64,000 bases of DNA, taken from NCBI GenBank assembly GCA_022925895.1, contig JAKSYS010000042.1:108348-172347 (forward strand), given 5' to 3'. This document shows positions 11,958-23,264 of this stretch, piece after piece. Under the pieces are notes generated by a model that saw only the letters and a program-made list of their open reading frames with translations, had not been told where the DNA came from and ran no database searches. The translations under genes and the position numbers were made by a program. The DNA is from Fragilaria crotonensis (lineage: Eukaryota > Bacillariophyta > Fragilariophyceae > Fragilariales > Fragilariaceae). Positions within the stretch are counted from its first letter, which is position 1, and each line of letters starts with the position of its first letter.

Positions 11958-12580
11958 CTCTTCCACCACCAACAACCTTCCAAGGAATCAGCAGGTGCCG
12001 CCTTGTATTTGATATCAGCCAAGATGGAAGATTTCCAGTGAAAGGCAAGGCTGATTGCAGGTGGACACATGACTGAGTCACCACCAACATACGTGACAAA
12101 CGCTAGTGTTGTTTCAAGGAAGTCTGTCCGAATTGCCTTACTACTCACCGTTCTGAATGATTTAGAGGTCAAGAAGACTGCCAATATTGAGAACACATAC
12201 TTCACGGCTCCTGTTCGAGAGAAGCTTTGGTGCAGGCTTGGACCAAATTTGGGCGATATGCCGGCAACAAGATGGCACTAATTGTCTGCACTGTGTATGG
12301 TTTGAAGTCCACAGGTGCCTCCTTTAGGAACCACTTGGCGGACTGCATGCAACACTCGGGTTGGTCATCCTGCATTGCTGATGCAGACGTGTTGATGAAA
12401 CTCGAGATTTTGGGTGAAGATGGGTATATGTTTTCTGCCTATTGTGTGCTTTATGTTGATGACATCCTAATGGTTCATCATAACAGTATTGGTGCCTCGA
12501 ATGAAATCGTCCATTTCAATAACTTTTTTCTAGTTCAATGTGCTCCTGATATCGCACGTTTTCTTCCTTTTTAGGACCGC
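11958..12580 (+). pseudogene. copia reverse transcriptase remnant
   Basis: The frame 12227-12574 carries ALIVCTVYGLKSTGASFRNH and then YVDDILMVHH at about 12453-12482. These are the classic Ty1/copia RT blocks, with the Y-V-D-D catalytic motif. Upstream (11958-12226) the fingers region is present but contains stops. The frame runs out just after the catalytic box and no RNase H follows. Confidence 0.85.
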
Positions 12581-12830
12581 TTTTACTCACAAGAATCGTG
12601 TACGCTACTGTTACCTGGTACAAGTACGAGTACCACCACGCAGCACTCCTATCATAATGCGTGTTTGTCAATCAGACGTTTGGCGACGATCAAACATAGG
12701 TTCTCGCTCAGACGAAACGTTGAGTTGCAGCTAGCCCAGTGGCATGACGACAATGATGACAACTTTGTAATTCTGATCCCGTCGCCCTCTTGCATCTCCA
12801 ATAGAGGCACTCAAATTCACTGAAAAAGAA

Positions 12831-15800
12831 ATGGATTCCTATCCCGGTGATCTCTTGACTGGAGTATTTCCTCTTGTATTTGCCGTTGATGCGATCCTTC
12901 CAACAACGAGTTCACCGTCTGGTGAAGGTGCAGCAGGTGAGCCTCCCCTTATTCCACGGACATCGTCCACGCGTAGTCTCTTTGATCGTTTTCTTGATGC
13001 AATGGCGTCGTATCTTAGTGATGATAGCGACGGTAGCTTAGCGCCGAAGGTACCGTCCCGTCGCTCTGGAACTGATACATTCGCGTCTCTATTGCGCGGA
13101 GATGATATGTTTGGCGGTGGAGAGGAAGACTCTTCAGACGACGAGGACGAATCCATAGACTCTAATGCCGGTCGCCGTTTTCGTGGTCTCGGATCTCCTT
13201 CTCTCGTAGTGCCCGGAATTAATAACGCCCGAGGAATAAAAAGCACGGCGCCTCGGTCTCAGTCGACGGCGTTCGCCAGGAGCCTGAAACTTGATGGTTT
13301 CTTTGATCGTGCTCGCATTCTCTCCATCTCCAACCGGCATGGGTTTCCACCTAGCAAAGATTCGACAGGCCAGATGAATCGCACCCTCAAGCTCAGTCAA
13401 GCGCGTTCCGCCTTGGCCATGAATCCCACGGATGCCAACGCCCTACGCCTCAAGAGAGTGGTTGACACTCATCCCATAGACGGCATTTTAAATGCGGGAT
13501 GGCTTGAAAAGCATGCTGCAGCACTTCCTTCAGTATTGCTGATAGTGACTACGTTTCAAATTCTTGACAAGATGGCTCAAGATGAGCAAGACGCGCACTT
13601 GGTGGAAACGTTGGAACACCTTCGAGAATCGCTGGCTGCGAAGCGAGCGTGTTCAATCCGCCTTGTTTGTCTTGCAGATACACCAGACCAACCAACGACG
13701 CCTGCCAAGGTGGATGAATGGATTTCGAGGATGAAAAAAGAGTGTGATTTGACAACGGCAGATGTCACAATGCTGCAGATTTCTCATGACTTGGAAACTG
13801 CGTCCCTGAATTCCCAGAATAGCACTTCCGTCATTGGTCCAATGCAAAAACTTCACAGAGAAATCCGGGACGCCAGTTGGTCTTACTATCAATCTCTAAA
13901 TCGTCGCGTCAAGCTCAAACTGAATCTTCTGGCTCATGATAGCCAACCGATGCTCGTGCCTTTGGCTGTGCGCTACTGCTTTAAGATCGGTGTATTTTAC
14001 GAGTTCCTTCTCGTCCATACCAAGGCCTTGAAGTACTTTTACAAGGCCTATCGACTCCTCCAGACATACTATCTTCATTTGTTGGGAAAGTCGACTCCGT
14101 GGAACCCGGTCGCAGCTTCGTCTGTTCCAGCAATCGTCAATCCCCAATCGGACGAAAGTGGTGGAATCGAACTAGCTCTGGGAATCAATCAATACGGAGC
14201 GAACGACGAAGGCGGCGTCAGTTCGGGAGTGGAAGTTGCTTTGGCGGATGATTCCTACGATGACGATGATGACTTGGATGACGAGAGCGACCGACTACAA
14301 GGAACTCAGCCAAAGATCGCTACCACAGTTCCGCTGGATATTCGCAAGGTTTTTACAGAAATCAACGCTCCCTTTGACATGGCCAACCAGTGTAGAAAAA
14401 TTGCCGACTGGCTCAACTTCAAGCTTCTACAGGCTGGGCTGCAGTCGTCCTCCTTTTCCGACTCAGACCAAGGAATTCTCGCCGCATCCTCGCAGTGGCG
14501 ACGGCATTGCCAAGTCTTCCTTAAGCACGACGATGTGAATGATCCTGCTTGGAGCTACTGGGCCTACGCATCGCATCAGCGTCTAGTGATGTCGCAGTTG
14601 GTGGAGCGTTTCCCTCCTCGCAAATTGACCTCCTTGTCAGGATTTGTGAGGGATGAGGTATTGATGCAGTGCAGCGCATGGCGAAACTATATGGCGGCTG
14701 CCGAAGCCAGTCTCCGAGTTGGTGTTGAAGTTCGTAAAGCTGTAGTAGACGCTGATGCGCTCTCGACAGCACCGTTGCCGAAGGCAAATCTTCGCGGTCG
14801 CTTTATTGGGTCGATGGATAGCGAAGGACTTGCTCCGCTGCTACAAGACGAAGCGAAGAGATCACACAGGTGAGTTTGTTTGTGAGGTAGAAGTGCTTGA
14901 TGTTCGATCTATCTCACAGCTTTTCCGAAGAAATCGCGTTGGATATGCTCACTCGAGCTGTCACTCGCTTCGAGAAGGAACTGGAGAAGTCTGAGATAGA
15001 TGACGACAACGGCGATGGTTTCCGTTCCATCCAAAACTCATCGCACAGAGCTGGAGCAAGAATCTACTACCTTTTTGGCGGTGTTCTTCTGGGCAAGAAA
15101 GAGTACAAGGAAGCCATCGTCTTTCTTGAGAAAGCGGTCAAGTATTCGAAAGGGTGGGAGGGGTTGGAGCTTGTTATTCGAAGAATGTTGATTGAGTGCT
15201 ACGAAAGGCACCTTCCATCGCAGACCACTACAACAGACGAGCAAACCTCCATAATTGCATCCATGATATTGGACTCTTACTTCAACTCTCAAATGTCGTC
15301 TCGAAACTTGCGACGGGCCTTGGATAGCTTCTCGTCCCTCAGTGGAGGTGGGATGATGAAATGGCACCGTGATTGCATTGATGAATCCAGCACATCGCTG
15401 CCATTCTCCTTTGGAGTGACCTTTCCTCGATCAACACATGCGACCGCTGGTGACGAAGCAACTGCAAGTGTGATGATCAAGTCCAATCTCGATTATGCTG
15501 TTCACATCAACTCAGTCACATTGCTCAGCATGGCTGGAGACATTCAAATCCCCTCCGACTCTCTTTTGAGCGCAGAAAATGCGAGCGAGGGGGTCCATGG
15601 TGGTATAATCATTCAAGCAAATGCATCCATCATTCTCTCCACTCAAATCGAGGTTCCAAAGAACCTGGATAGTATCGCGACTGATGAAGGTGGCAACGGC
15701 GGAGAAACTCAAGGTACAGCTGGGAAAGGATCATTCGCGACGCTCGCTAAGCCGAGAACAGCTGGATTGACTTCTGGAGGTAAGTTGATGTTTTGTAGAC

Positions 15801-17807
15801 AACGCGCTCAAGGTAGTGCTTGGTCTTACGAAATCCTCCTGTAGGCGGAGCAAGGCTGATATCAGAGAATATGTTTCAGAAAGGCCCTCAAGACCGAAAT
15901 GCGCAATGGAGTGTACGTTTCTTGGGTGGAAAACCTTTGCGTTGTGACGGCATTCGTCTCGTTTTCTATCCAGTTCATGTCGAGAAGGTTGCTGCGACTG
16001 GTGGAACGTCCAAGGTAAACGTCATCGAGCTCACAATCGAGAAGAAGAGGCCTAGCACTACAGCTGTCTTCAAGCGAACTCCATTCGAGGAAGATAACTA
16101 TTTGTCGTCGGCTTGGTCCAGGCCTGACCACCTTCCACTTTGCAGAGGCCCGCGTTGTCTGCGCGTTCTTGGGCCAATGCCCGAAATGACCATCAGCAAT
16201 TTGACAGAGGAACTTTCAGGGGGCAAGGCAATGGAGGGGACGGTCAATCGCGTTTTGCTGAAGCTTCAAGCCGGGCCTAATGAGTTATGTGAGAACATCA
16301 GATTCCAGGTGAGCTGCTCCAGCATGCTGCTATCTCCCGATGGGATCACGACACACCTAAACGCGGAGCGATCAGGCAATAATGAAGGAAAACATGTAAG
16401 CAATTCTACTCATTTGAGGACTCCGGTGTTGGTTTGCCAAGGCGAGGCTGTCACGAATCAGGTTAACGGTGACGGTCGGCACTGTTTACCTAGAGGTTGG
16501 AGATTGGTTGATACGGATTGTGGGACACCGACGACGGCGCAGCCTTCATTGGCCAATTTGAAGCCTGGAGAAGAGACATATGTTTACTTCGATGTCTATC
16601 GTCCGCATCGAATGCTGGGCCCGTTAGATGACGATTTCAGTCCATCTCAGACTTCTGATGGTCTGGGTGAATGTAACGCCCTTTGCCAAACTGACTTTGA
16701 TATCTGCATATTCTACACGCAAGCAAGACCCAAGGCGCAGCGGCACCAAGGGCGGAGGAGACGAAAACCAACTCCCGACAGTGTTGCCTCAGAGGAGAGG
16801 TCCTTGAATGACTCAGACGTCGTGACCCTAGCACACACGATATCAATGACATGGGCCTCGCCTTTGCTGGCGGAATTCAGCTACATCCACGATGCTCAGA
16901 ACGCTCCACCAGCTGGAAGTCGACATCGTTCCAATAATGTAACGCCCAGTGAAGAAGCCACCACCCCTGCGGTTGAACTCGCACTTGTCGACGGTGAGCG
17001 CGTTACCACACGTTGCTCCCTCTGGGCGAATGGTATGCCAAGTGCCATCGGCGTAGATGTCTCAAGAGTTTGGTTCGAGGTAAGTGCATTTCTTCCTAAA
17101 CGTACCACGAGATTTGCTGAATCTAAAACGATTATCGACAGGCATCAGCGAAAGGTCCATGTGATTTCCGCTTGATTGGACCACGTATCGAATCGTTGTC
17201 CCTCTTTGAAGCTTCAGAAAACGATGTCTGTCGCCTTCTAGGCAATGGGAAGAAGATGGGTGTGTTGCTCACGGTTGACTGTTACGTTCGGGATGAGCAC
17301 AAGCAAAACGCCGTGTCAACAAACATGGGCGTCCTATGCGTAGACTGGGCGCCAAAACCTCTGTCAGTACTACCTGCTGCTCAGGCCATAGCAAGCATTC
17401 AGTATCACGGTCCCTTGCCACTGAATGAAAAGTCGACGATGATGTTTCGTGGTCCTGCGTGTTACGTTGAATGTGCCCCCTTTGAGACGTCGGTAGCCGT
17501 CTATCCTTCCGCTCCTCTGGTCGGATCGCCCTTCGAAGTTGTCTTTTCCATTGTGAACAAAACATTTGTTCATCAACAGGTCTCAGTGTCGCTTCAGGAC
17601 CCTGGGAATGTGGACGTTCTAGTTGCCGGATATGTGAACGGGGAATTGCAGCTTTCACCGCAAGCCACGCAACTTCTATCCTACACTGTCATAGCGACTA
17701 AAGTGGGCAAAATCTCTGTCCCGTCCATCTCAATTGCTTCTTCGAGGTATCAAACATGGCTCGTTCGAAGCTCTGGATCCTCAGACCTCTTCGTACTGCC
17801 GTCTTGA
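12831..17807 (+). CDS. TRAPPC11: TRAPPC11 (foie gras family) TRAPP complex subunit
   Basis: Four exons join in frame: 12831-14869, 14920-15779, 15845-17079 and 17142-17807, giving 1599 residues. Introns are 50, 65 and 62 bp with GT..AG ends. Residues about 350-410 contain SYYQSLNRRVKLKLNLLAHD and a VRYCFKIGVFYEFL...ALKYFYKAYRLL helix pair typical of the foie gras/TRAPPC11 trafficking domain. The C-terminus (residues about 1490-1599) is a beta-rich domain (PLVGSPFEVVFSIVNKT...) like the C-terminal 'gryphon' region. TRAPPC11 is a TRAPP III subunit acting in ER-Golgi transport and autophagy. The protein is longer than the human one (about 1130 residues), with an acidic, Ser-rich N-terminal extension. 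No frame breaks are present. Start chosen at the first ATG of the long frame. The family assignment is by eye. Confidence 0.8.
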
Positions 17808-18250
17808 AACCCGCCCTATTGTGCGTCATGCTGAACTGGAAAGCCGGGAAGTTTTACGTGGAAATGGGACCAGGAGCGATTGTGTTGTCTATGATTCTAC
17901 GTCGATAAATCGTTTGATGCAGAGATGGGATTTCTAGGCTTCGTGTCTAAGTTTTTTCTTTTATTTGGCACGATGCAGCAATGCTTCATTTTCACATCTT
18001 GCGTTGTCGAGGCTGAAGCCCTCTGAAATTACGTGCTCACAAGGCGTCCGACGGGATACACTGGCGTCCCTTCACACCTATCTAGTAGTATTATGTATAA
18101 TGGTAAAGGCATTGCCACGAAACCGTTTCATTTTGTTAGTTACGATTTGATGACCTGGTTTGGGCGTCGATTCCGTACAACAAAACTACGACCGCGAGGC
18201 AATTCGTCGCTTTTGCCTGGACACCACAGAAAACACGTCCACCGAGCACA
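17808..18250. other. Convergent intergenic spacer; nothing recognised
   Basis: This 443-bp spacer lies between the 3' ends of TRAPPC11 and the downstream minus-strand membrane protein gene and should hold both 3' UTRs. Short open frames here lack coding character. No RNA gene is recognised. Confidence 0.5.
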
Positions 18251-19892
18251 TCAGAGTTCGATTCGTTTCATTTGTTGCGAGAGATGCAATTCCAGAAGGA
18301 GCTGTGCGAGCCACCGTTGGAGACTGGCATCGGAGTCTGTCGTATCCACGCTACGATTCATAGCGATGCCAGACCGCCTGCCGTCCAACACGTCCGGGTC
18401 GTCGTTGACCAAGATTGTAGGAGTAGCAGGAGCATCGCTCCAAATTGATTCGTAAGAAGGGAACGATCCCAATGGAGGGTGTTCACCTTGTTCTTGCGAG
18501 AAACCATCCTGTGACGTGTCCGAATGAGGAGTGTGAAAGTCACTCAAGCTGGAGAGATTTGCTGAATTTTCGGATCTATACGCAGGTGGGGTTCGATGCA
18601 CCTCAATGGGAACAAAGGATCATCATCCGTTGCAAATGAAGTTGGAAAGCTGGCCTCCGTAGTTAGGGTGGAAATCTGCGGGATTGTTGTCTCCACATCA
18701 TCGTCGTGTTCGTCGGAGCACGCCTTCCGAACAAGCTCTTGAAGTCGACTCGCATGAGCCGAATATGCAATCGTGTATTGCGTCGACAAGGGTGTTTGCA
18801 CGTCCCACTTGGCTTCGACTTCTGCATGTCGCTCATGGTCGGGCTCCTCGTCAATCTTTTGCAGTCGACCAGCGGTAGTGCGTGACAGAATACTGGTGAC
18901 AGACCCTGAATCAGAAGTGATGTCGGACCAAATTAAAGAGCGTCCGTCTTGCTCGGAATTCAATTGAACAACCGGACCAGCGACTATGCCATCATCACCG
19001 TTCAAGGATTGAAAATAACGACGGCGGTCCAAACGAGACTTCTTCCTGACTTCCTTTTGGGCTTCCGCTTGTTCGCGACGTAGATTGAGTTGCTTTTGTC
19101 GACGCAGAAACCCCAAAGCAAAAATGGACGCCACAATGAACACGACAGAGGATATGGCAATTGTAATTTTGACAGTCAAGGACCGAGATTCGTTTTCTGC
19201 ACCGACTGTGTCAGACTTGGTTGGGTCATCAGCAGCCACAAAAAGAATGTTCTCCTGCACGGAGCGAAGAAAACGCGAGTACACCACATTGGGTTCGAAG
19301 AGAACGACAAACGTGGGGTCAGAAAGGGCTTTGTCGACTGCGAGGTAGGCAAGGTCCCGAGCGTTGGTAATCCCCCCATCCAAATAAATAAAGGCACGAC
19401 CCCGAATGACAGAGCAGGTGTTGTTACGATCCTGGGGAATGCAATATCCTACATTACTTTACCGTTAGTGACGGGCTAAGACGAGACGGAATGAATTTCA
19501 AAACCTCGCGCACGGGACCCACCTTGTTCCACATCTTCATGAGGAGTTGATAGATCCAACCCATACAAAGGAAAGCCCTTGTCGTCACAAGTCACAAGTG
19601 CATCCAAGATAGCTCGATTGTTCACATTCTGCACCCCTTTCAGGTTCTGTAGAGGAACCACGCTTTCGACTAGGTACAGGTATTCCAATTCTAATCTAGC
19701 CGCAAACGGTTGAGTCCGAAGGTTCTCGCACTCCGAAGTGGAAACGACGTTGGAACTTTTCTGAAGTTTTCTCCCTTGAACTTCAAGACTTCTTCCCCGC
19801 AAAGGGGATCTGTGGGTCATATCATGGACTCTCGCGGACGCCAACGACGAGATGAGAGTCAGCACGATGAGTGGAAATTGGGCGCTCATCAT
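18251..19892 (-). CDS. Secreted/type I single-pass membrane protein, unknown function
   Basis: Exons on the minus strand are 19892-19523, 19448-18602 and 18548-18251, giving 504 residues. The first intron (74 bp) is well supported: it joins VEQ to GYCIPQDRNNTCSVIRGRAF. The second (53 bp, GTGCAT..TCCAG) is inferred. Without it the frame stops at 18544 after 424 residues, but the Ser/Asp-rich frame that continues to 18251 looks coding. An N-terminal signal peptide (MMSAQFPLIVLTLISSLASA) precedes a roughly 180-residue lumenal/extracellular part with several Cys. One membrane helix (TVKITIAISSVVFIVASIFA) and a basic stop-transfer (RRQKQLNLRREQ) lead to an acidic, low-complexity cytosolic tail. 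I do not recognise a family. Confidence 0.6.
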
Positions 19893-20171
19893 CTTGGCTT
19901 CGACAAGTCGATGTGATACAATGCGACGAAAGAGACTTTAAGGCCGAATGAATTGTAATTTGGTGTTGTTTGAATCCTTTGGAGGAGGTAAACGTCTAGT
20001 TTTGTGGGGTAGACTCCTAAGTGCAGCACATGGTAGAGGTGCCTAAAAAATCGAAACACATAAGACTGGACACAGGCGGGTCTCACCCACGGTGAGTTTT
20101 CCCACCTTCGCCGTCCTCTCCAAGTTGATCTGAAAGGACTCACTGGTCACTCCAACTGCTGCTCCGCATCA

Positions 20172-21085
20172 TCAGTTCCCCTCCTTCTCCTCCTGTTGGT
20201 GGTCCATTCGCAAGGGTACACCAAATGAATCCCGAAAACATACTTCTTCCAAGGGCAACCGCCGTGTACGTTCCACAGCATAATCTCCTTCTGTACCATC
20301 GTATTCATATCCCGTCGCTACGGCCAAGGGAACATCATAACGATCGGGGATGCGCAGCAGTTCCTTGACACGTCGTCCATCATACCCTTCCATAATGCAA
20401 GTGGCCAAGTCATGGGAGGTGGCCGCCAACACGTAGGTTTGGGCTAGGAGAGCCGTGCTCTTGTACGTCCAGGCTTGTACGGGTTCAACAGTAGGCATGG
20501 GGGACACGCGAACATTGGACAGAATGTGGCTTGCCATTTGTTTTATTGCCAAGGAGGCATGACCTTCGCCAGCGAGGAAGGACGTGGCGATGGGAAACAC
20601 ATTTGAATAGTTGGGATCTCGAGAGCCCTGTTCCAGCTGTTGGATGCGATCAATTCGTTTCGTCACTTCTAAATCAGAAAGAAAAAAGGCAATGACAGAT
20701 GCATCCTTTGTGCGATATTGATTGCCAGCACCTAGCATTGTTTGGGCAGCAAGTTTTTGTTTCAATTCGGAATCTTGCACAAGGATGATTTGGGTGGGTT
20801 GCAGGTTGAAACTCGATGGAGATCTCTGTTGGAATGGCGGAAAAATAAAAAAGAAGTGCGTTAGCTAGTCCCCGTAACTAGAATAAGAACCAACTCACTG
20901 CATACGACGACCACCGTCCACTAACGATGCACATCATTTCATCCCATCCGTCGTGGCGTACTCACCAGCGCACTTTCCAAGATATCTCTAAGAATCTCGG
21001 AGGGAATCGCCTTGTTCGGTTGAAATCGACGCGCCGATCGACGTGATTGGACAAGTGTTCGAAAGGCATGCGCAGCAGTCGTCAT
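20172..21085 (-). CDS. Nitroreductase-family FMN oxidoreductase
   Basis: Two exons: 21085-20966 (40 codons) and 20825-20172, joined in phase 0 across a 140-bp GTGAGT..CAACAG intron, giving 257 residues. The N-terminus has VQSRRSARRFQP, IPSEILRDILESAL and RSPSSFNLQPTQII, the FMN-phosphate-binding and ring-contacting segments of the nitroreductase fold. The C-terminal half has the ATSHDLATCIMEGYD helix, and LRIPDRYDVPLAVATGYE matches the family's final beta strand and adjoining loop. Such enzymes use NAD(P)H to reduce nitro compounds, quinones or flavins; the substrate is not predictable here. No plastid presequence is evident. Start ATG at 21085 lies directly upstream of the conserved RRS. Confidence 0.85.
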
Positions 21086-21196
21086 GGTCGATGGCTGACT
21101 GTTGTCGTAAGTTTTCTGAGATCTGCTATCTGATCCAAGTCAGAGGTCGGTGGGAACAAGCGATACAGTTACATTCAATACACTGTGTGTGCATAC

Positions 21197-21870
21197 CAGG
21201 GCTCGGTGAAGTTATACTTTCACCATAACTGGCTTATGAAGACCATCTCAGTAGGTGACTTAGTACTGCTACTCGTGTAAGTTGGTCACTGCATACTGCA
21301 ATACGGAATCAGAAGTTACTAGTAACTGGAAATACTTCTGTTTTTCTACCTTCAGTATTCAGTTTTTTAAGAATTCCGTAGTTAACTGCAGTTATACTGC
21401 ATGCAGTGTTGATGACGTAGTAGCATAGCGCACAGTACGATGATTCAGTACAGTGCCAGGAATGTCCGGCAAATGACGGTTCACACATAAATCAAAGCCA
21501 GCTAAATTTCTTGTTTGTCGGACCTTCCAGAGGTTTTGCAGCAGGAACACTTCAATGGCATCGAGAATGTTACGAACACTTGATCTTTTCCTACGCAATT
21601 CACTACGTACCCTTCGTACATAATTGCTATCACGCAGCGCCTGCCAGTTAACCAACAACTTAGTTAACTTCTGGCCAGTGCAGTAGTATTCCACTGCAGG
21701 CTTCAGTATTTGGTCAGGTTAAGTACGTGGTTGCAGTTAACTAAAACTTTAACTGGAGAGTCCCAGTAGACTAGTTAGTTACTTTCTTTGAAGATTTTCC
21801 CGCCCAGTAAATTACTGCAGTTAATTAACTGCAGTTAACTGCAGGTGCAGTAACTTATCACCGAGCCCTG
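21197..21870. mobile_element. Non-autonomous hAT-type element with perfect 8-bp TSD
   Basis: The element begins CAGGGCTCGGTGA at 21197 and ends with its exact reverse complement, TCACCGAGCCCTG, at 21870. It is flanked by the identical 8-bp direct repeats GTGCATAC at 21189-21196 and 21871-21878. A CAGGG terminus with an 8-bp target duplication is the hallmark of the hAT superfamily. At 674 bp it is too short for a transposase. Subterminal regions are packed with GCAGTTAACTGCAGTTA-like words in both orientations, plausible transposase-binding motifs. A 100-codon minus-strand open frame at 21392-21694 has no recognisable transposase motif. Confidence 0.9.
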
Positions 21871-22073
21871 GTGCATACTGCATGCATGTACTGTATGGAT
21901 TCCTTACATTTTGACATTTTGCGGGACTCAAACATGTACCAGGCAGGGAATCTGGATCTTCACTGATCTCGTTGTAAATCTTTCTTGGAACTGAGAACCA
22001 ATCGATCTGCGATCTGCGACGCGCTACAGACTCCGATCCATCATGACATCATGACTCATGACACTTTCGACAA

Positions 22074-23180
22074 TTGCACATCCGACACAACACCATGCCG
22101 TTGCAGCTGCTCCTCCTCGTCGTTGTAGTATTTCCTATCACTTCCTTCCTGATAAATCCATCTCCGTCAACTTTCCTTCAGCGATCGGCAACATCACTTT
22201 ACGATGGTAAAGGCGTTGCACAAACCTATTCTTGGGTCGAGGACGCGCTTGAATTGGAAATTCGAGTACCTGTACCCCGCGACACTCGTGCCAAGGACAT
22301 CATATTCGAATGCAGACCCCGGGGTGTGACATTGAAGGTTATGACGAAGAGTCAAGGAGGGGATGACAAGCAAGAGTTGGTTCTCATGCAGGGCAATCGC
22401 ACCATGCGAGGTACTATTGCAATGGATGGTACCTTTTGGAATCTGGAAGACCAGGATGATAACACGGTGGACACCACCGGCCGGCATGTGGTCGTAACGA
22501 TAGAAAAACAAATACGACCAGCTCGAGATGATTTTGAAGTTGTTGATTATGACTGGGGTGGGGTGTATCCCGACGATGACGACGAAGTTTTGGAACGGAC
22601 CTATCTGGAACCGGAAATGTTGAATCTGAAAGAGTATGCCGCCAGTTTGGGAGTGGATATTGACAACATCGACATGTCGCTGGTCAACAAGACGATGTTT
22701 ACATCGGGGTTGAATATAACTCAAAGCACGTTACATGAATTGGAAAAGAAGGGCTTGGTGAAAGAAGTAACGCAACAGGGCGATGGTAGTGAATATATCG
22801 TAGATGACGACGGCGAGTCAGTGCCCTTTGCATCGTATGGTACAGGGGTTTCAAGGGAAGAAATCAAAGAGGCGACCAAGATCAATCAACCGCCCATCCC
22901 ATTCCTTGATACAGATTCGCCGTGGAAGGCAAAGCAACCTGCGGCCTTAGACATAGACGACATGCTCAAAGACGTTGTGCCGCTGGATCGTGAAGACAAA
23001 ACTGTTACAGCGGTGGAGGATGTCCAAAACGATGGAAGAATCGCAAGGAATGATCCCATTGGCGCTTTGACAGTCAATCGACTGAAACAGATTCTTCGGG
23101 AACAAGGACTCAAGGTGACCGGTAACAAGGAAGAACTCCAACAACGTCTTCGAAGTCATGTGCAATCTCAATTAAAGTAA
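22074..23180 (+). CDS. Plastid-type protein with CS-like and SAP domains
   Basis: A single-exon gene of 368 residues; the second ATG (22095, MPLQLLLLVVVVFPITSF) gives the better signal peptide. The hydrophobic segment ends in ITS-F followed by a Ser/Thr-rich stretch, like bipartite diatom plastid presequences. Residues about 48-150 (YSWVEDALELEIRVPVPRDT, ...DGTFWNLEDQ...) resemble the CS/p23 fold of HSP90 co-chaperones and NudC. The C-terminal 35 residues (IGALTVNRLKQILREQGLKV...LQQRLRSH) form a SAP-type helix-turn-helix, usually DNA- or RNA-binding. The middle is acidic and disordered. The combination suggests a plastid chaperone-like protein with nucleic-acid contact; that role is inference. 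Confidence 0.7.
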   Translation: MHIRHNTMPLQLLLLVVVVFPITSFLINPSPSTFLQRSATSLYDGKGVAQTYSWVEDALELEIRVPVPRDTRAKDIIFECRPRGVTLKVMTKSQGGDDKQELVLMQGNRTMRGTIAMDGTFWNLEDQDDNTVDTTGRHVVVTIEKQIRPARDDFEVVDYDWGGVYPDDDDEVLERTYLEPEMLNLKEYAASLGVDIDNIDMSLVNKTMFTSGLNITQSTLHELEKKGLVKEVTQQGDGSEYIVDDDGESVPFASYGTGVSREEIKEATKINQPPIPFLDTDSPWKAKQPAALDIDDMLKDVVPLDREDKTVTAVEDVQNDGRIARNDPIGALTVNRLKQILREQGLKVTGNKEELQQRLRSHVQSQLK

Positions 23181-23264
23181 TCGTTGCACTATAATGCAAC
23201 AGCAGCATCAGTTGACAGTAGAAGTAACACCGGCGCCAAAAGCGACATTAAATTGCGTTTGAAA

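Larger units (their letters stand above)
5196..12580 (+). mobile_element. Decayed Ty1/copia retrotransposon, split by a nested insertion
   Basis: The order gag, protease, integrase, linker, reverse transcriptase along the + strand is the Ty1/copia order. Every domain is interrupted by stops and frame changes, and no RNase H or 3' LTR is visible beyond 12.58 kb, so the copy is dead and 3'-truncated. The gag-to-integrase part (5196 to about 7840) and the linker-to-RT part (about 11180-12580) are separated by 3.3 kb of minus-strand RT/RNase H element. Rejoined, the two flanks follow each other in normal copia order, which shows that the minus-strand element landed inside the copia copy. Confidence 0.85.

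Noticed and set aside
21392-21694. Transposase gene inside the hAT element
   Set aside because: The 100-codon frame has no hAT dimerisation or catalytic motif and is far too short.
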